The position numbers were made by a program, and so were the translations under genes. 15,188 nucleotides of DNA, taken from an uncultured Rhodopirellula sp. (GTDB lineage: Bacteria; Planctomycetota; Planctomycetia; Pirellulales; Pirellulaceae). The notes below the pieces were generated by a model. That model was not told where the DNA came from. It ran no database searches and saw only the letters and a list, made by a program, of their open reading frames with translations. The DNA lies in contig CAJXTM010000013.1 of assembly GCA_913061385.1 (NCBI GenBank), positions 1 to 15,188 of the forward strand, written 5' to 3'. This document shows positions 6,926 to 14,851 of the stretch, piece after piece; the first letter of the stretch is position 1, and every line of letters begins with the position of its first letter.

Positions 6926-8254
6926 CTACCTTCCAAACCGCGGTGCTGCGACCGGGGTGGAGTCGACAATTGCATTGACCAGTTTGCGTGCAGTCGCTCG
7001 CTTTTCGGGTTGGTTGTTTGGAAATCCAATTTCTTCGATCAAAAATCCGAACCTCGGATCTCGTTTAACGCCGGTGAATCCCACGTCGTCCAGATCGACG
7101 CCAGAGATACACGCGATTGCAGCCATCGCTAGATCCCCAACTTGGTTGTTGATCGTGCCTTGTGGGGTAACTCTCGCGCGACTGACTGGCCGTTGGTCGT
7201 CTAAGAGTTGGCTGATGGTGGGAACATCGCTTCGGGTTCCAAACTTGGCCAGTGCCTGCAGGCTAACAGCCAGGATTCCAACCCCCGCAGCTTTTTCGTT
7301 GGCAATCGTCTCCTCTGAGAGCAAACGGCAGGCCGAGCCTAATTCCCAGTCCATTCCGTAGAAGAGCACATCTTCCCGATTGGCTAAACTCGTGCGGGCC
7401 ATCCACTGACCCAGCAAATATTTGAAGATTGGTGAAAGACGCTTGTCTTTTCGGATCTTGGTTCCCGTTGCGGATTGCATCACCCTGACCACAAGGGTTT
7501 CGCAGGCGACGGGCATCTCGACATTTGGATCGAGCAGTGGGATAAGTAAAGCAAAAGCATCTGCGGTGGTTGGCATCTGCTTGAATTGGGTTTGTTGTAC
7601 TGCTGCGATGACGTTTTCCAACGCAATGTTGCGATCACGAGCCTTTAACTCCCTTCGCATTGCGGGAGGAAGCGAGGGGTATTTCCGCAGGATTTCAACG
7701 AACAGGCTGCGGGTGGCGATGGTGTCGTTGCCCAGAATGTTCAGGATCTCCTGCCAACCTTCGAATTGCACGTCTTTCATTGCCATGAAGTCCTGAATTT
7801 TTACTTCGATTTGGCCATCCATTAATTGCTCGATCAATTCCTGAATTCTGACGCGTGATTCCTCATCATCAGCGAGTTCAACTTGGTTTCTCAGGTCGGG
7901 CAATGCAGACACTCCGATGTTCAGCAACTCGCTGGCTGCACTTTCGCGTTGTGAAAATTTGGGGGCACTGAGGTTGTCGATCAGTGATGCAATTTGCATC
8001 TGTTGTTCGGGAGTCACGTCGCGAAGAGGGGAACCGTTTGATTCGAGAGGTGCGATGAGGTTCGCCGGTTGGGTCGTTTTTTCCGACTTGCCAGGTTCCT
8101 TTGTTGACAGTTGGGTTGTGCTCGACGTGGGCTTAGAGTTTTCTGACGGTTCCTGACCGAGAACGTAGCCATTGAGAGTGATGCAAGCGTAAAAAAGAAC
8201 GATGACAGTGGGGCGTGTGCAGGCACGCATGCTGGGGCGGCTCTTCGGCATCAT
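6926..8254 (-). CDS. Exported HEAT-like repeat protein, function unknown
   Basis: 442 residues from the ATG at 8254. The N-terminus has basic residues, a hydrophobic core at about 16-32 (VIVLFYACITLNGYVLG) and then a polar Ser/Thr/Lys linker to about 80, as expected for a signal peptide and flexible spacer. Residues about 85-145 form helical pairs with a pattern common in planctomycete HEAT-like proteins (LSAPKFSQRESAASELLNIG, then a charged DDEESRVR stretch). The rest looks alpha-helical without catalytic motifs; the C-terminal third contains LGSACRLLSEE and a DVGFTGVKRDPRFGFL segment. I recognise no enzyme. Start choice is uncertain: 8251 and 8230 also keep the signal peptide, and the frame is open up to 8449, but the extra residues look non-coding. 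No strong ribosome binding site is seen. It is divergent from the PLP enzyme pair. Confidence 0.65.
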   Translation of the reverse strand: MMPKSRPSMRACTRPTVIVLFYACITLNGYVLGQEPSENSKPTSSTTQLSTKEPGKSEKTTQPANLIAPLESNGSPLRDVTPEQQMQIASLIDNLSAPKFSQRESAASELLNIGVSALPDLRNQVELADDEESRVRIQELIEQLMDGQIEVKIQDFMAMKDVQFEGWQEILNILGNDTIATRSLFVEILRKYPSLPPAMRRELKARDRNIALENVIAAVQQTQFKQMPTTADAFALLIPLLDPNVEMPVACETLVVRVMQSATGTKIRKDKRLSPIFKYLLGQWMARTSLANREDVLFYGMDWELGSACRLLSEETIANEKAAGVGILAVSLQALAKFGTRSDVPTISQLLDDQRPVSRARVTPQGTINNQVGDLAMAAIACISGVDLDDVGFTGVKRDPRFGFLIEEIGFPNNQPEKRATARKLVNAIVDSTPVAAPRFGR

Positions 8255-8699
8255 TCCGTTCCGTTGGGAGGTGGGAGTCTGGTACGCGGCGAGTTGGGGA
8301 CGCACGTATGGAGCGAAAAAAAGATCGAAAATATGGATTGTGGTGATTGCGGGTTCACCTGGGAATATAGAAGTTGAGGTCGTTGGTGAGTACCCAGAAC
8401 CATTTGTTGGGGCGTTACATCTCTCCCATCCGTTAGATTCCACAAGCAATGCCGGGTTATCTAATAAAGGATGGCGACTTGCACTCGCGGGTTCGTATTG
8501 TACCGGGAGGCGAAGCTGCAGCGATAAATCGCCCTGATTCTATCTTCCCGAGTCAGGCCTCCCATGGAAAGACCGAAAACGGTTGTCGATTTATGGTTTG
8601 GGGAGTAACCTTGTGTGTGGCAGAGTCGTAAATTCTCTGCCAGTGACGCGCCCGCTTAGGGATTTGCGGCCGATTGCAGCCTCTACCTGCTAAAGAGCC
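8255..8699. other. Divergent gene-free region before the PLP enzyme pair
   Basis: 445 bases with no supported gene. It should hold promoters for both the exported HEAT-like gene (reverse) and the PLP genes (forward). The half next to the PLP genes is rich in inverted repeats; see the structured leader at 8505-8642. Confidence 0.6.
8505..8642 (+). promoter_or_regulatory. Candidate structured 5' leader of the PLP enzyme genes
   Basis: Several nested or serial inverted repeats can fold as RNA. GGGAGGC (8505-8511) pairs with GCCTCCC (8557-8563) and encloses GCGA/TCGC (8521-8532, loop TAAA) and CTGATTC/GAGTCAG (8534-8540 with 8550-8556), a possible three-way junction. Next come ACCG/CGGT (8572-8583, loop AAAA) and TGGCAGAG/CTCTGCCA (8618-8625 with 8635-8642). 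The last stem ends 57 bases before the start codon. I do not recognise the conserved core of SAM, SAH or cobalamin riboswitches. A leader regulating a sulfur amino acid gene is plausible but unproven. Confidence 0.3.
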
Positions 8700-10070
8700 A
8701 TGCCAACAAATATGTCGATTGATTCTGATGCGAACGACTTGAGTCGTGACGCAACCAACGAAGCTGACACAACTTCTCAGCTTGATGATGCGGTCCAAAC
8801 GTCCCGTTTGGCTGAGCCGGCGTCGGGGTCTAGCCGCGACCGAGAATCGCGTGTGTCCCAGGTTGAAAGCCCCGCACAGGCAAGGGAACGCTTGCAGGAC
8901 ACCGGTTTTTCAACTCAAAGTGTGCATGCCGGTGAGAAACGACAGAAGGCCGAAGGGTCGATTTCTGCACCGATCTTTACTGCCTCGACCTTCACTTTCG
9001 AATCGACCGACTCGCTGATGCGATTCGTTGACGGGAAAGAAGAACGCGATGAATATGGCCGCTATGGAACGCCAAATGAACGCACCTGCGAAGCTAAACT
9101 TGCTGCGTTAGAGGGTGCTGAAGAAGCCATTATTTACAGTTCCGGAATGGCGGCGATCGTTGGGTTGTTGATGAGCCGACTGAGTGCCGGTGATGAGATT
9201 GTGTTCTTCGACCAATGCTACCACCGCAGTCGTGAGTTTTGCTCAAAGCACTTGTCGAGGTTCGGGGTGGTCACGCGACAGGTTCCAACGGGTGATTTTG
9301 ATGCAATGGAGGCGGCGATCAACTCCAACACCAAAATGCTTGTTAGTGAGTCGCCGACCAATCCACATCTGACTGCTGTAGACCTTGAAAAGTTTGTTGC
9401 ACTCGGGAAGTCCACGGAAGTGGAGACTTTGATCGACGCGACACTTGCGACGCCATTCAATCTGCGTCCCATTGAGTATGGCGTCGACTTTGTTTTACAC
9501 TCCGCGACCAAGTATTTGGGTGGGCACAACGACCTGCTAGCCGGGGTCTTGTGCGGACGCAAGGAAGCGTTGGAGCCAGTGCGTTCGCTGCGAGGTATTC
9601 TTGGCAGCGTAAATTCCGCGCACAACATGTACCTGTTGGAACGAGGGCTCAAAACATTCGAATTGCGTATGCAGCGACACAACGAAAACGGTCAACGTAT
9701 TGCAGAATTCCTCGATCAACATCCTCGTGTTGAACGAGTCTATTACCCCGGATTGGCGTCGCACCCAACTCATGAGATTGCCGATTCCCAGATGGCGGGG
9801 TTTGGTGGGTTGATTACCTTTCTGGTGAAAGACGCGGATTGGAAAGAAACTTCGCGTATCGTCGATGCTGCAAAGATTCCTCGTATTGCACCGAGTCTTG
9901 GCGGCGTGGAGTCGTTGATTGAGCAACCACTCGTCATGAGTTACTACCACTGTTCGCCACAGGAACGTGAGCAATTTGGTATCTACGATAATATGATCCG
10001 GATGTCGTGTGGCATCGAAAATGCCGATGACTTGATAGCGGACCTCCGACAGGCGCTTGACGCCCGCTAG
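8700..10070 (+). CDS. Cys/Met-metabolism PLP-dependent enzyme (cystathionine gamma-synthase-like)
   Basis: 456 residues, fold-type I PLP enzyme of the trans-sulfuration family (cystathionine gamma-synthase/lyase, methionine gamma-lyase, O-acetylhomoserine sulfhydrylase). Landmarks: EYGRYGTPNE at 118-127 (PLP phosphate-binding region), YSSGMAA at 146-152, the pyridine-binding aspartate in LIDATLATP (Asp247), the Schiff-base lysine in SATKYLGGH (Lys271) and the C-terminal SLGGVESLIEQP at 399-410. The first 65 residues or so are an acidic, Ser/Asp-rich extension of low complexity not found in E. coli MetB. The core starts near DTGFSTQSVHAG. An ATG at 8712 would shorten it slightly; neither start has a good ribosome binding site. 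Where human cystathionine gamma-lyase has Glu in AESLG, this protein has Pro (APSLG), so the exact reaction is uncertain. A paralogue follows 170 bases downstream. Confidence 0.85.
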   Translation: MPTNMSIDSDANDLSRDATNEADTTSQLDDAVQTSRLAEPASGSSRDRESRVSQVESPAQARERLQDTGFSTQSVHAGEKRQKAEGSISAPIFTASTFTFESTDSLMRFVDGKEERDEYGRYGTPNERTCEAKLAALEGAEEAIIYSSGMAAIVGLLMSRLSAGDEIVFFDQCYHRSREFCSKHLSRFGVVTRQVPTGDFDAMEAAINSNTKMLVSESPTNPHLTAVDLEKFVALGKSTEVETLIDATLATPFNLRPIEYGVDFVLHSATKYLGGHNDLLAGVLCGRKEALEPVRSLRGILGSVNSAHNMYLLERGLKTFELRMQRHNENGQRIAEFLDQHPRVERVYYPGLASHPTHEIADSQMAGFGGLITFLVKDADWKETSRIVDAAKIPRIAPSLGGVESLIEQPLVMSYYHCSPQEREQFGIYDNMIRMSCGIENADDLIADLRQALDAR

Positions 10071-10225
10071 GACTCAGGCACTTGACGCCTCCCAGAATTC
10101 AGTCACTGGATGTCTTCAACGGACTCACGTGCCTGATTTCTCGATGGTTGTGTGTTTCGGTTCTCTCGAGGTCGCTTCGCTGACAGCGTGTTGGCAGTCG
10201 TTCTCGTTTTGGTTAGAGGTTTGTT

Positions 10226-10230
10226 GGGGA
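10226..10230 (+). promoter_or_regulatory. Ribosome binding site of the second PLP enzyme
   Basis: GGGGA ends 10 bases before the ATG at 10241 but only 1 base before the upstream GTG at 10232. This makes the ATG the likely start. Confidence 0.5.
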
Positions 10231-10240
10231 AGTGAATGAC

Positions 10241-11419
10241 ATGAGTGAACAGAAAAAACAATCCACGTCCGGGTCAGCGGACAGCTTTCGAACGCGGGCC
10301 ATCCACGTCGGTAATGACGTTGATCCAACTACGGGTGCAGTGATTCCGCCGGTTCACTTCGCCAGCACGTTTGAACAACCGGCGGCTGGTGAGTGGGGAG
10401 CGTTTGACTACTCGCGTAGTGGGAACCCAACGCGGAGCCAAATGCAAATGACTTTGGCTTCTCTGGAAGGCGCAGTCGGCTCGTTAGCTTTTTCATCCGG
10501 TATGGCCGCGATTCATTGTGTCACCATGATGTTGAAGACAGGTGACCACGTGGTGGCGGGTTGTGATCTTTATGGTGGGGCGTATCGCCTTTTACACAAG
10601 GTCTGCAATCGGTCCGGTGTGGATGTGACGTTAGTCGATATGACGGATGCGTCAGCGGTTTCGGAAGCCATCAATGAGAACACCAAGCTTGTGTGGGCTG
10701 AAACGATCGGAAATCCCAGACTCAGTATTCCGAATCTGCGAGAGCTTGCAGACGTTGCCCATGGTAAGGGTACGTTGATTGGGGTCGACAATACGTTTGG
10801 GACACCTGTGTTGATCCGACCTTTGGAGCACGGTATCGATATCGTGATGCATTCAGCGACCAAATATTTGGGCGGTCACAGTGATTGTCTTGGTGGAACG
10901 CTAGCTGTTTCGGATCAGAGTTTATTAGATGAACTCTATTTTCTGCAGAATGCGACAGGGGCGGTACTTGATCCATTGACCTGCTTCTTGGTGTCGCGAG
11001 GTATGAAAACGCTAGATCTCAGGGTTCGAGCTCAAAGCGAAACAGCGTTGAAGCTTGCGAAATGGCTGGAATCACATTCGAGAGTTTCCAATGTTCTTTA
11101 CCCGGGGCTTGAGTCCCACCCGCAGCATCTGTTGGCATGCGATACTTTTGAGGGTGGATTCGGTGGGATGGTGACCTTTGAGCTCGATGGCACCATTGAA
11201 CAGACAGCCGCTGCCTGCGGTGCCACGCGATTGTTTCGACTCGCAGTGAGTCTTGGTGCGGTGGAATCGCTGATCGAGCAACCTGCGACCATGTCGCATG
11301 CCAGTTACGATCCTGCTGATCGGGCCCGGTTCGGGATCAGTGACGGCCTAATTCGATTGTCCGTTGGCTTGGAGTCTTTTGAAGATTTGAAAGCTGATAT
11401 CGAACAGGCCATTGGATAA
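10241..11419 (+). CDS. Cystathionine gamma-synthase/lyase family PLP enzyme
   Basis: 392 residues, the normal length of the family, without the N-terminal extension of its upstream paralogue. It is closer to E. coli MetB: DYSRSGNPTR at 56-65, FSSGMAAIH at 84-92, CDLYGGAYRL at 108-117 (Tyr111 stacks on PLP), VDNTFGTP at 182-189 (Asp183) and the PLP lysine in SATKYLGGHSD (Lys208). The C-terminal block LAVSLGAVESLIEQP includes Val where human cystathionine gamma-lyase has Glu339, as in methionine gamma-lyase, while the Gly after Tyr111-Gly112 resembles gamma-synthase/lyase instead. Substrate (O-succinyl/acetyl-homoserine, cystathionine or methionine) therefore stays open. Role: sulfur amino acid synthesis or interconversion in the cytoplasm. 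An in-frame GTG at 10232 is disfavoured by the ribosome binding site spacing. Probably co-transcribed with its paralogue. Confidence 0.9.
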   Translation: MSEQKKQSTSGSADSFRTRAIHVGNDVDPTTGAVIPPVHFASTFEQPAAGEWGAFDYSRSGNPTRSQMQMTLASLEGAVGSLAFSSGMAAIHCVTMMLKTGDHVVAGCDLYGGAYRLLHKVCNRSGVDVTLVDMTDASAVSEAINENTKLVWAETIGNPRLSIPNLRELADVAHGKGTLIGVDNTFGTPVLIRPLEHGIDIVMHSATKYLGGHSDCLGGTLAVSDQSLLDELYFLQNATGAVLDPLTCFLVSRGMKTLDLRVRAQSETALKLAKWLESHSRVSNVLYPGLESHPQHLLACDTFEGGFGGMVTFELDGTIEQTAAACGATRLFRLAVSLGAVESLIEQPATMSHASYDPADRARFGISDGLIRLSVGLESFEDLKADIEQAIG

Positions 11420-11425
11420 GGGCGA

Positions 11426-11502
11426 AGGACTGTCTTGTCGTGCATGTGCGTTTTGGGGCGGAACGCGATACGGTACTCAAGACAGTTTTGACTCAAGACA
11501 GT
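11426..11502 (+). terminator. Inverted repeat after the second PLP gene, possible terminator
   Basis: ACTGTCTTG (11429-11437) is the reverse complement of CAAGACAGT, present twice (11478-11486 and 11494-11502), each time followed by TTT. It begins 7 bases after the stop codon, between converging genes. The loop is about 40 bases, long for an intrinsic terminator. Confidence 0.35.
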
Positions 11503-11506
11503 TTTG
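11475..11506 (+). repeat. Perfect 16-base tandem duplication
   Basis: ACTCAAGACAGTTTTG occurs twice head to tail (11475-11490 and 11491-11506). It duplicates the right arm of the inverted repeat that follows the second PLP gene. Confidence 0.95.
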
Positions 11507-11530
11507 ATTGAGTTTCAACAGCCAGGGCGA

Positions 11531-12907
11531 TCATTGCGTGGCGGGTTTGTCTTTCTGTTGAATCTTCCGTCTTGCGTCGACGCAGATGCACTCCTTGCCG
11601 TTACGAAGGTATATCTTGTGGTTTGCGAATGCCGGGGCCGCCCAGACTACCTTGCGACCAAACGCGACGTCGGTGGGATCTAGGACGTGGGTTCTGTCCA
11701 ACTCTGAATAGCCATTTCGATTCATCTTGGCGATGACCAGATCTCCCTGCTCGGTGAACAGCCAATAGCGATCTTGTTGCCTGACGATGAAGGCGGTTCC
11801 TGTTCTCAGCGGTCGCTTGGATTGCAGAGGGACAAGGCTGCTCCATAGGCGTTTCCCGGTCTCCAAGTTGACGCCGTAGAGAGTGCCATCTTGATGAAAG
11901 CCGTAAAGCATGCCGTCGCGAACAAGCGGTTGGACATTGACCGGTGAAATTGCTGCATCGGCAGGGTCCTGCCATATCATGGTCGCACCAGGCTTATCCT
12001 CAGACAATTTCATCAATAGGCTTTTCTTCGTGTATCCCGCTGCGTACAGCAAGTTGCCCGACTTGATTGGTGACATGATGACGGAACCGTTGGTTGCCTG
12101 GTATTCCACGGTCCAATATTCCTTCCCATCCTTGGGGTTGAGAGAACTCACGCCCTCGGGATGCAAGATGATTAGCTGCGCTGTGCCGGCGGCATTGATC
12201 AAAACAGGCGGAGCGTAGCCTTGGCCACTCGATGATAGTGCTCTCCAAATTTCCTTTCCTGTGTGTTTGTTCAGTGCAACGACAAGACTGCCCGGTCCAC
12301 CGGCAATGCAGATCAGGTTTTCGCCTACCACAAGCGGGTGCCCAGAATATCCCCAAATAGCCGGCTTGGTCGAATAGTCGCGAGCCAAATTTCGCACCCA
12401 CCGTGGTTGCCCAGTGATTGCGTCAAGACATTGGAGATCACCTTGGGCGCCGAGTGTGTAAACTCGGTCTACATCAACGTTGGGAGTACATCGCGGGCCG
12501 GCGGGATATGAGATTGAGTACGTGACAGGGTAAGAATGTTCCCAAAGCAGTTCACCAGTTCGCTCGTCCAAGCAGAGAGTTCGCTCTTTTCCCAGTGAAT
12601 TTTTACGCTGATTGGCGTTCTGCTGAGACTGCGTGTCAGACTTGAAATCGGAGATGTAAACACGGCCTCGAGAGACCGCTGGGCCGGCGTAACCACCGCC
12701 GACAGGATGACGCCACAGAATATTGGCTCCTGACGTTGGGAAAGAATCAATGATGTTGGGTTCACGCCAAGTGTTGTCTCGATGAGTGCCCATCCATTGA
12801 GGCCAGTCGTCGCCAAGACAAGAGGGTGTCGTAGGCAATAGGAAGCAATATGAACTGATGACGCTAAATAAAATCAGCGTTGGGCCGGGGCTTCTTATCT
12901 TTGCCAT
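11531..12907 (-). CDS. Exported PQQ-like (WD-type) beta-propeller repeat protein
   Basis: 458 residues. An N-terminal signal peptide is visible (basic start, hydrophobic 10-25, probable cleavage near SCLG-DDW at about 32). The mature start WPQWMGTHRDNTW is typical of planctomycete outer-membrane or periplasmic PQQ-like propellers. Blade-ending signatures recur: DERTGELLWEH (114-124), DAITGQPRW (162-170), NKHTGKEIW (213-221), NPKDGKEYW (257-265) and NLETGKRLW (347-355), each a TG-x-x-x-W docking motif (DGKEYW in the fourth). There is no cytochrome domain and no disulfide motif to suggest an active quinoprotein dehydrogenase, so a scaffold or binding role is as likely; substrate unknown. Its ribosome binding site is weak. 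It is convergent with the PLP pair. Confidence 0.87.
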   Translation of the reverse strand: MAKIRSPGPTLILFSVISSYCFLLPTTPSCLGDDWPQWMGTHRDNTWREPNIIDSFPTSGANILWRHPVGGGYAGPAVSRGRVYISDFKSDTQSQQNANQRKNSLGKERTLCLDERTGELLWEHSYPVTYSISYPAGPRCTPNVDVDRVYTLGAQGDLQCLDAITGQPRWVRNLARDYSTKPAIWGYSGHPLVVGENLICIAGGPGSLVVALNKHTGKEIWRALSSSGQGYAPPVLINAAGTAQLIILHPEGVSSLNPKDGKEYWTVEYQATNGSVIMSPIKSGNLLYAAGYTKKSLLMKLSEDKPGATMIWQDPADAAISPVNVQPLVRDGMLYGFHQDGTLYGVNLETGKRLWSSLVPLQSKRPLRTGTAFIVRQQDRYWLFTEQGDLVIAKMNRNGYSELDRTHVLDPTDVAFGRKVVWAAPAFANHKIYLRNGKECICVDARRKIQQKDKPATQ

Positions 12908-13031
12908 GACTGGACTCGTATGGCCTCAATGGCCGAAGGTAGGCTTGAATTGGTTTGACTGAAGTCATGTTTTACCAGCTTGCCAGACAGCTCGTTGCGG
13001 TTTGGCGTGACAATGGTCTTCCGTATTTTAT

Positions 13032-13089
13032 TTCGTCATCTGCTCGGGTTCGTTAGCCAGTGTGCTTCGTCATCTGACATGCTTACAAT
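13032..13089 (+). promoter_or_regulatory. Possible yidD promoter region with a direct repeat
   Basis: TTCGTCATCTG occurs at 13032-13042 and again at 13066-13076, with a TACAAT (13084-13089) resembling a -10 box shortly after and about 90 bases before the yidD start. No matching -35 box at standard spacing is visible, so this is tentative. Confidence 0.25.
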
Positions 13090-13162
13090 GGGTGTGGAAC
13101 ACCGGGCTCTGGTAAACGAGTGGAGCTAGGATCCAAGGAAGATCGAGTCACTGAGAAGCGAT

Positions 13163-13169
13163 GGGGAGA
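13163..13169 (+). promoter_or_regulatory. Ribosome binding site of yidD
   Basis: GGGGAGA, 7 bases before the ATG at 13177. It selects this start over the in-frame GTG at 13120. Confidence 0.75.
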
Positions 13170-13176
13170 AACGCCG

Positions 13177-13398
13177 ATGCTAAAACGTTTTGTGGTGGCC
13201 GCCATGATCCGTTTGATTCGGATTTATCAGCTCTTCATCAGCCCGCTGATGTGGCCTTGTTGCCGTTTTACGCCAAGTTGTAGTCAGTACGGTATCGAGT
13301 CGATTCGCAAGCACGGTCCGATTGGCGGATTGTGGAGGACTGCTTGGCGTATTCTGCGTTGCAATCCATGGTGCAAGGGTGGGCATGATCCACCGTGA
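13177..13398 (+). CDS. yidD: Membrane protein insertion efficiency factor YidD
   Basis: 73 residues, right for YidD, a small membrane-associated protein that assists the YidC insertase. The signature is complete: an amphipathic N-terminal helix (about 8-24) with IRIYQLFISPL, then CRFTPSCSQYG at about 28-38, IRKHGPIGGLWRTAWRILRCNPW at about 43-65, and the KGGHDPP end. The ATG is set by the strong GGGGAGA upstream. In many bacteria yidD sits between rnpA and yidC; here that context is absent and it stands alone, convergent with the DUF1559 gene and ending 29 bases from it. Confidence 0.96.
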   Translation: MLKRFVVAAMIRLIRIYQLFISPLMWPCCRFTPSCSQYGIESIRKHGPIGGLWRTAWRILRCNPWCKGGHDPP

Positions 13399-13427
13399 GA
13401 TGCGAGGGGTTTTGAGTTACCTGCCTC

Positions 13428-14456
13428 TTAATCTCGTTGAATCATTTCGTGGTTGGCGCGAGTGCCCATGGCTCGCCATAGTTGCAAGTCGACGGAGTCG
13501 GTAATGCTGCTGACAGAGCCATCAAGAAAAGTGACTTGAACCATGCCGAGATGGTGGCTTCGTGCGTTGATCGATGCGTAGGTTGGATTGCCAGCGATGC
13601 CGTTTTTCCCCTCTTGCCACGAGTTGAAGTCAATGTTGTAGGAGTTTCCGTCGGTATGGGTGTAAATGGTTGCAGTGTTCGGTGGCATCGTGGTCGTGAT
13701 GCCGGTGTGATGGACTCGTCCATCAGGCCATTCTGTATGCCCTGTGTTTTTGAACTGGGATGCCAACGCTGCATTGGCAATGACTGCTTCAGGGGTTGCT
13801 GGACAATCGGTGTTGTCGGGGCCACCGTTTCGCAGATACGGCGTCCATGCTTTGACCTCCGCAGCCAACAACGTGCTGCTGGTTCCATCCAGGCAGTCAC
13901 GGTATCGGAGAAATGAGTTCGGAAAAAACATCCCATTCCCGCCTCGATTAGTAGTGGGGTCATAGATATACCATGTACCAAAATTGAAACCATAATTCGT
14001 CGGGTAGAGCAGTGGGCGTCCCTTTCCCGGATTTCGGACTTGGTCGCTACCCGGGTCAGTGGGGCACGCATAAACCTCAATTTTCACATTGTCGATCGTG
14101 TCCTGATGATCCCAAGCGATTGATAAATCAATCTTTTCGTAAAGATTACCTTGCTCATGAAAAGGTAATATTCTGCCATGCACACCCCATGAGCCGTTGT
14201 TCCCTGTGCTGTTGACCGACCGGTCCACGATGCAAGACGGGGGAAAGTTTTTGAAGGCACTTTCGTAATTCTGGCAAGCCAGTGAGATCTGCTTTAAATG
14301 GTTCTGGCATTGAATGCGTCGTGCAGCTTCACGGGCGGCCTGAACGGCTGGCAACATCAACCCAACGAGAACCCCAATGATTGCGATTACCACCAACAGC
14401 TCAACGAGTGTAAAGCCAGTTGGGTGTCTTCGATGGGTGGGGAGTCTCTTGACCAT
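13428..14456 (-). CDS. DUF1559 prepilin-type protein (H-X9-DG family)
   Basis: 342 residues from the ATG at 14456. Residues 13-31 are a type IV prepilin/pseudopilin signal, [19 protein letters not shown], with the cleavage Gly14 before Phe15 and Glu19 at position 5 of the mature protein; [11 protein letters not shown] follows. The C-terminus has the family's H-X9-DG signature: His302, nine residues, Asp312-Gly313. The domain between is the DUF1559 region (SBP_bac_10-like) expanded in Planctomycetes, often in dozens of copies per genome; function unknown, probably an exported surface or pseudopilus-like protein. The frame is open further up to 14612, but those 52 residues precede the signal and are unlikely to be translated. 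No clear ribosome binding site. Confidence 0.95.
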   Translation of the reverse strand: MVKRLPTHRRHPTGFTLVELLVVIAIIGVLVGLMLPAVQAAREAARRIQCQNHLKQISLACQNYESAFKNFPPSCIVDRSVNSTGNNGSWGVHGRILPFHEQGNLYEKIDLSIAWDHQDTIDNVKIEVYACPTDPGSDQVRNPGKGRPLLYPTNYGFNFGTWYIYDPTTNRGGNGMFFPNSFLRYRDCLDGTSSTLLAAEVKAWTPYLRNGGPDNTDCPATPEAVIANAALASQFKNTGHTEWPDGRVHHTGITTTMPPNTATIYTHTDGNSYNIDFNSWQEGKNGIAGNPTYASINARSHHLGMVQVTFLDGSVSSITDSVDLQLWRAMGTRANHEMIQRD

Positions 14457-14851
14457 GGATTCCGAATTAAGATGACAAACGCGGGCCTTTGTTATATTGT
14501 TCTCCGAAGCAACTGTTGTGCCAAACGTATCGGCCTTAAATTGGATAGAATTTGGCCGCTCTTGGTGATGAAGGTATCGGAAAGGGACGGATATTCCGTC
14601 AAAGAGTTGCATATTTCACCAGCTCAGTGGCAACTTGGCACTGGTTGCGGAGTTGCGACAATGATTGCGATGCGATTGACAATGCGTTTGCGTTCAACGG
14701 TGGTGGTTTCCAAGTCACCGGTTTTGGGCATAGATGTGGGGTCCGCCCTCTGAAATGGCTACGTTCCCCTGCGTCGTTCCGCAGTGCTGGTAGGGAGTCG
14801 TTTTGGAATGCGTGAATCGGTAGTGCAGGTTGTCTTTTTCATGCCGTCGAA
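14457..14851. other. Gene-free stretch between the DUF1559 gene and the right-end gene
   Basis: 395 bases between divergent genes. The forward frames here (for example 14552-14815) show no family motif, and one only overlaps a short degenerate run around 14654-14693 made of GCGAT/ACAATG-like pieces. The promoters of the flanking genes should lie here; I see no convincing box pair. Confidence 0.5.

Noticed and set aside
6852..7361. Forward frame of 169 codons, and another at 7422-7796
   Set aside because: Both are antisense to the HEAT-like gene, whose reverse frame has a signal peptide and repeat pattern; the forward products have none.
8449..8631. 60-codon forward frame before the PLP genes
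   Set aside because: No motif and no ribosome binding site; the stretch is better explained as an untranslated leader with inverted repeats.
8505..8642. SAM, SAH or cobalamin riboswitch
   Set aside because: The conserved core sequences I know for these classes are not present; only generic stems are seen.
14298..14815. Forward frames opposite and beside the DUF1559 gene start
   Set aside because: One is antisense to the prepilin signal; the other is in a promoter-type gap, and its Asp-rich segment comes from a short degenerate repeat.
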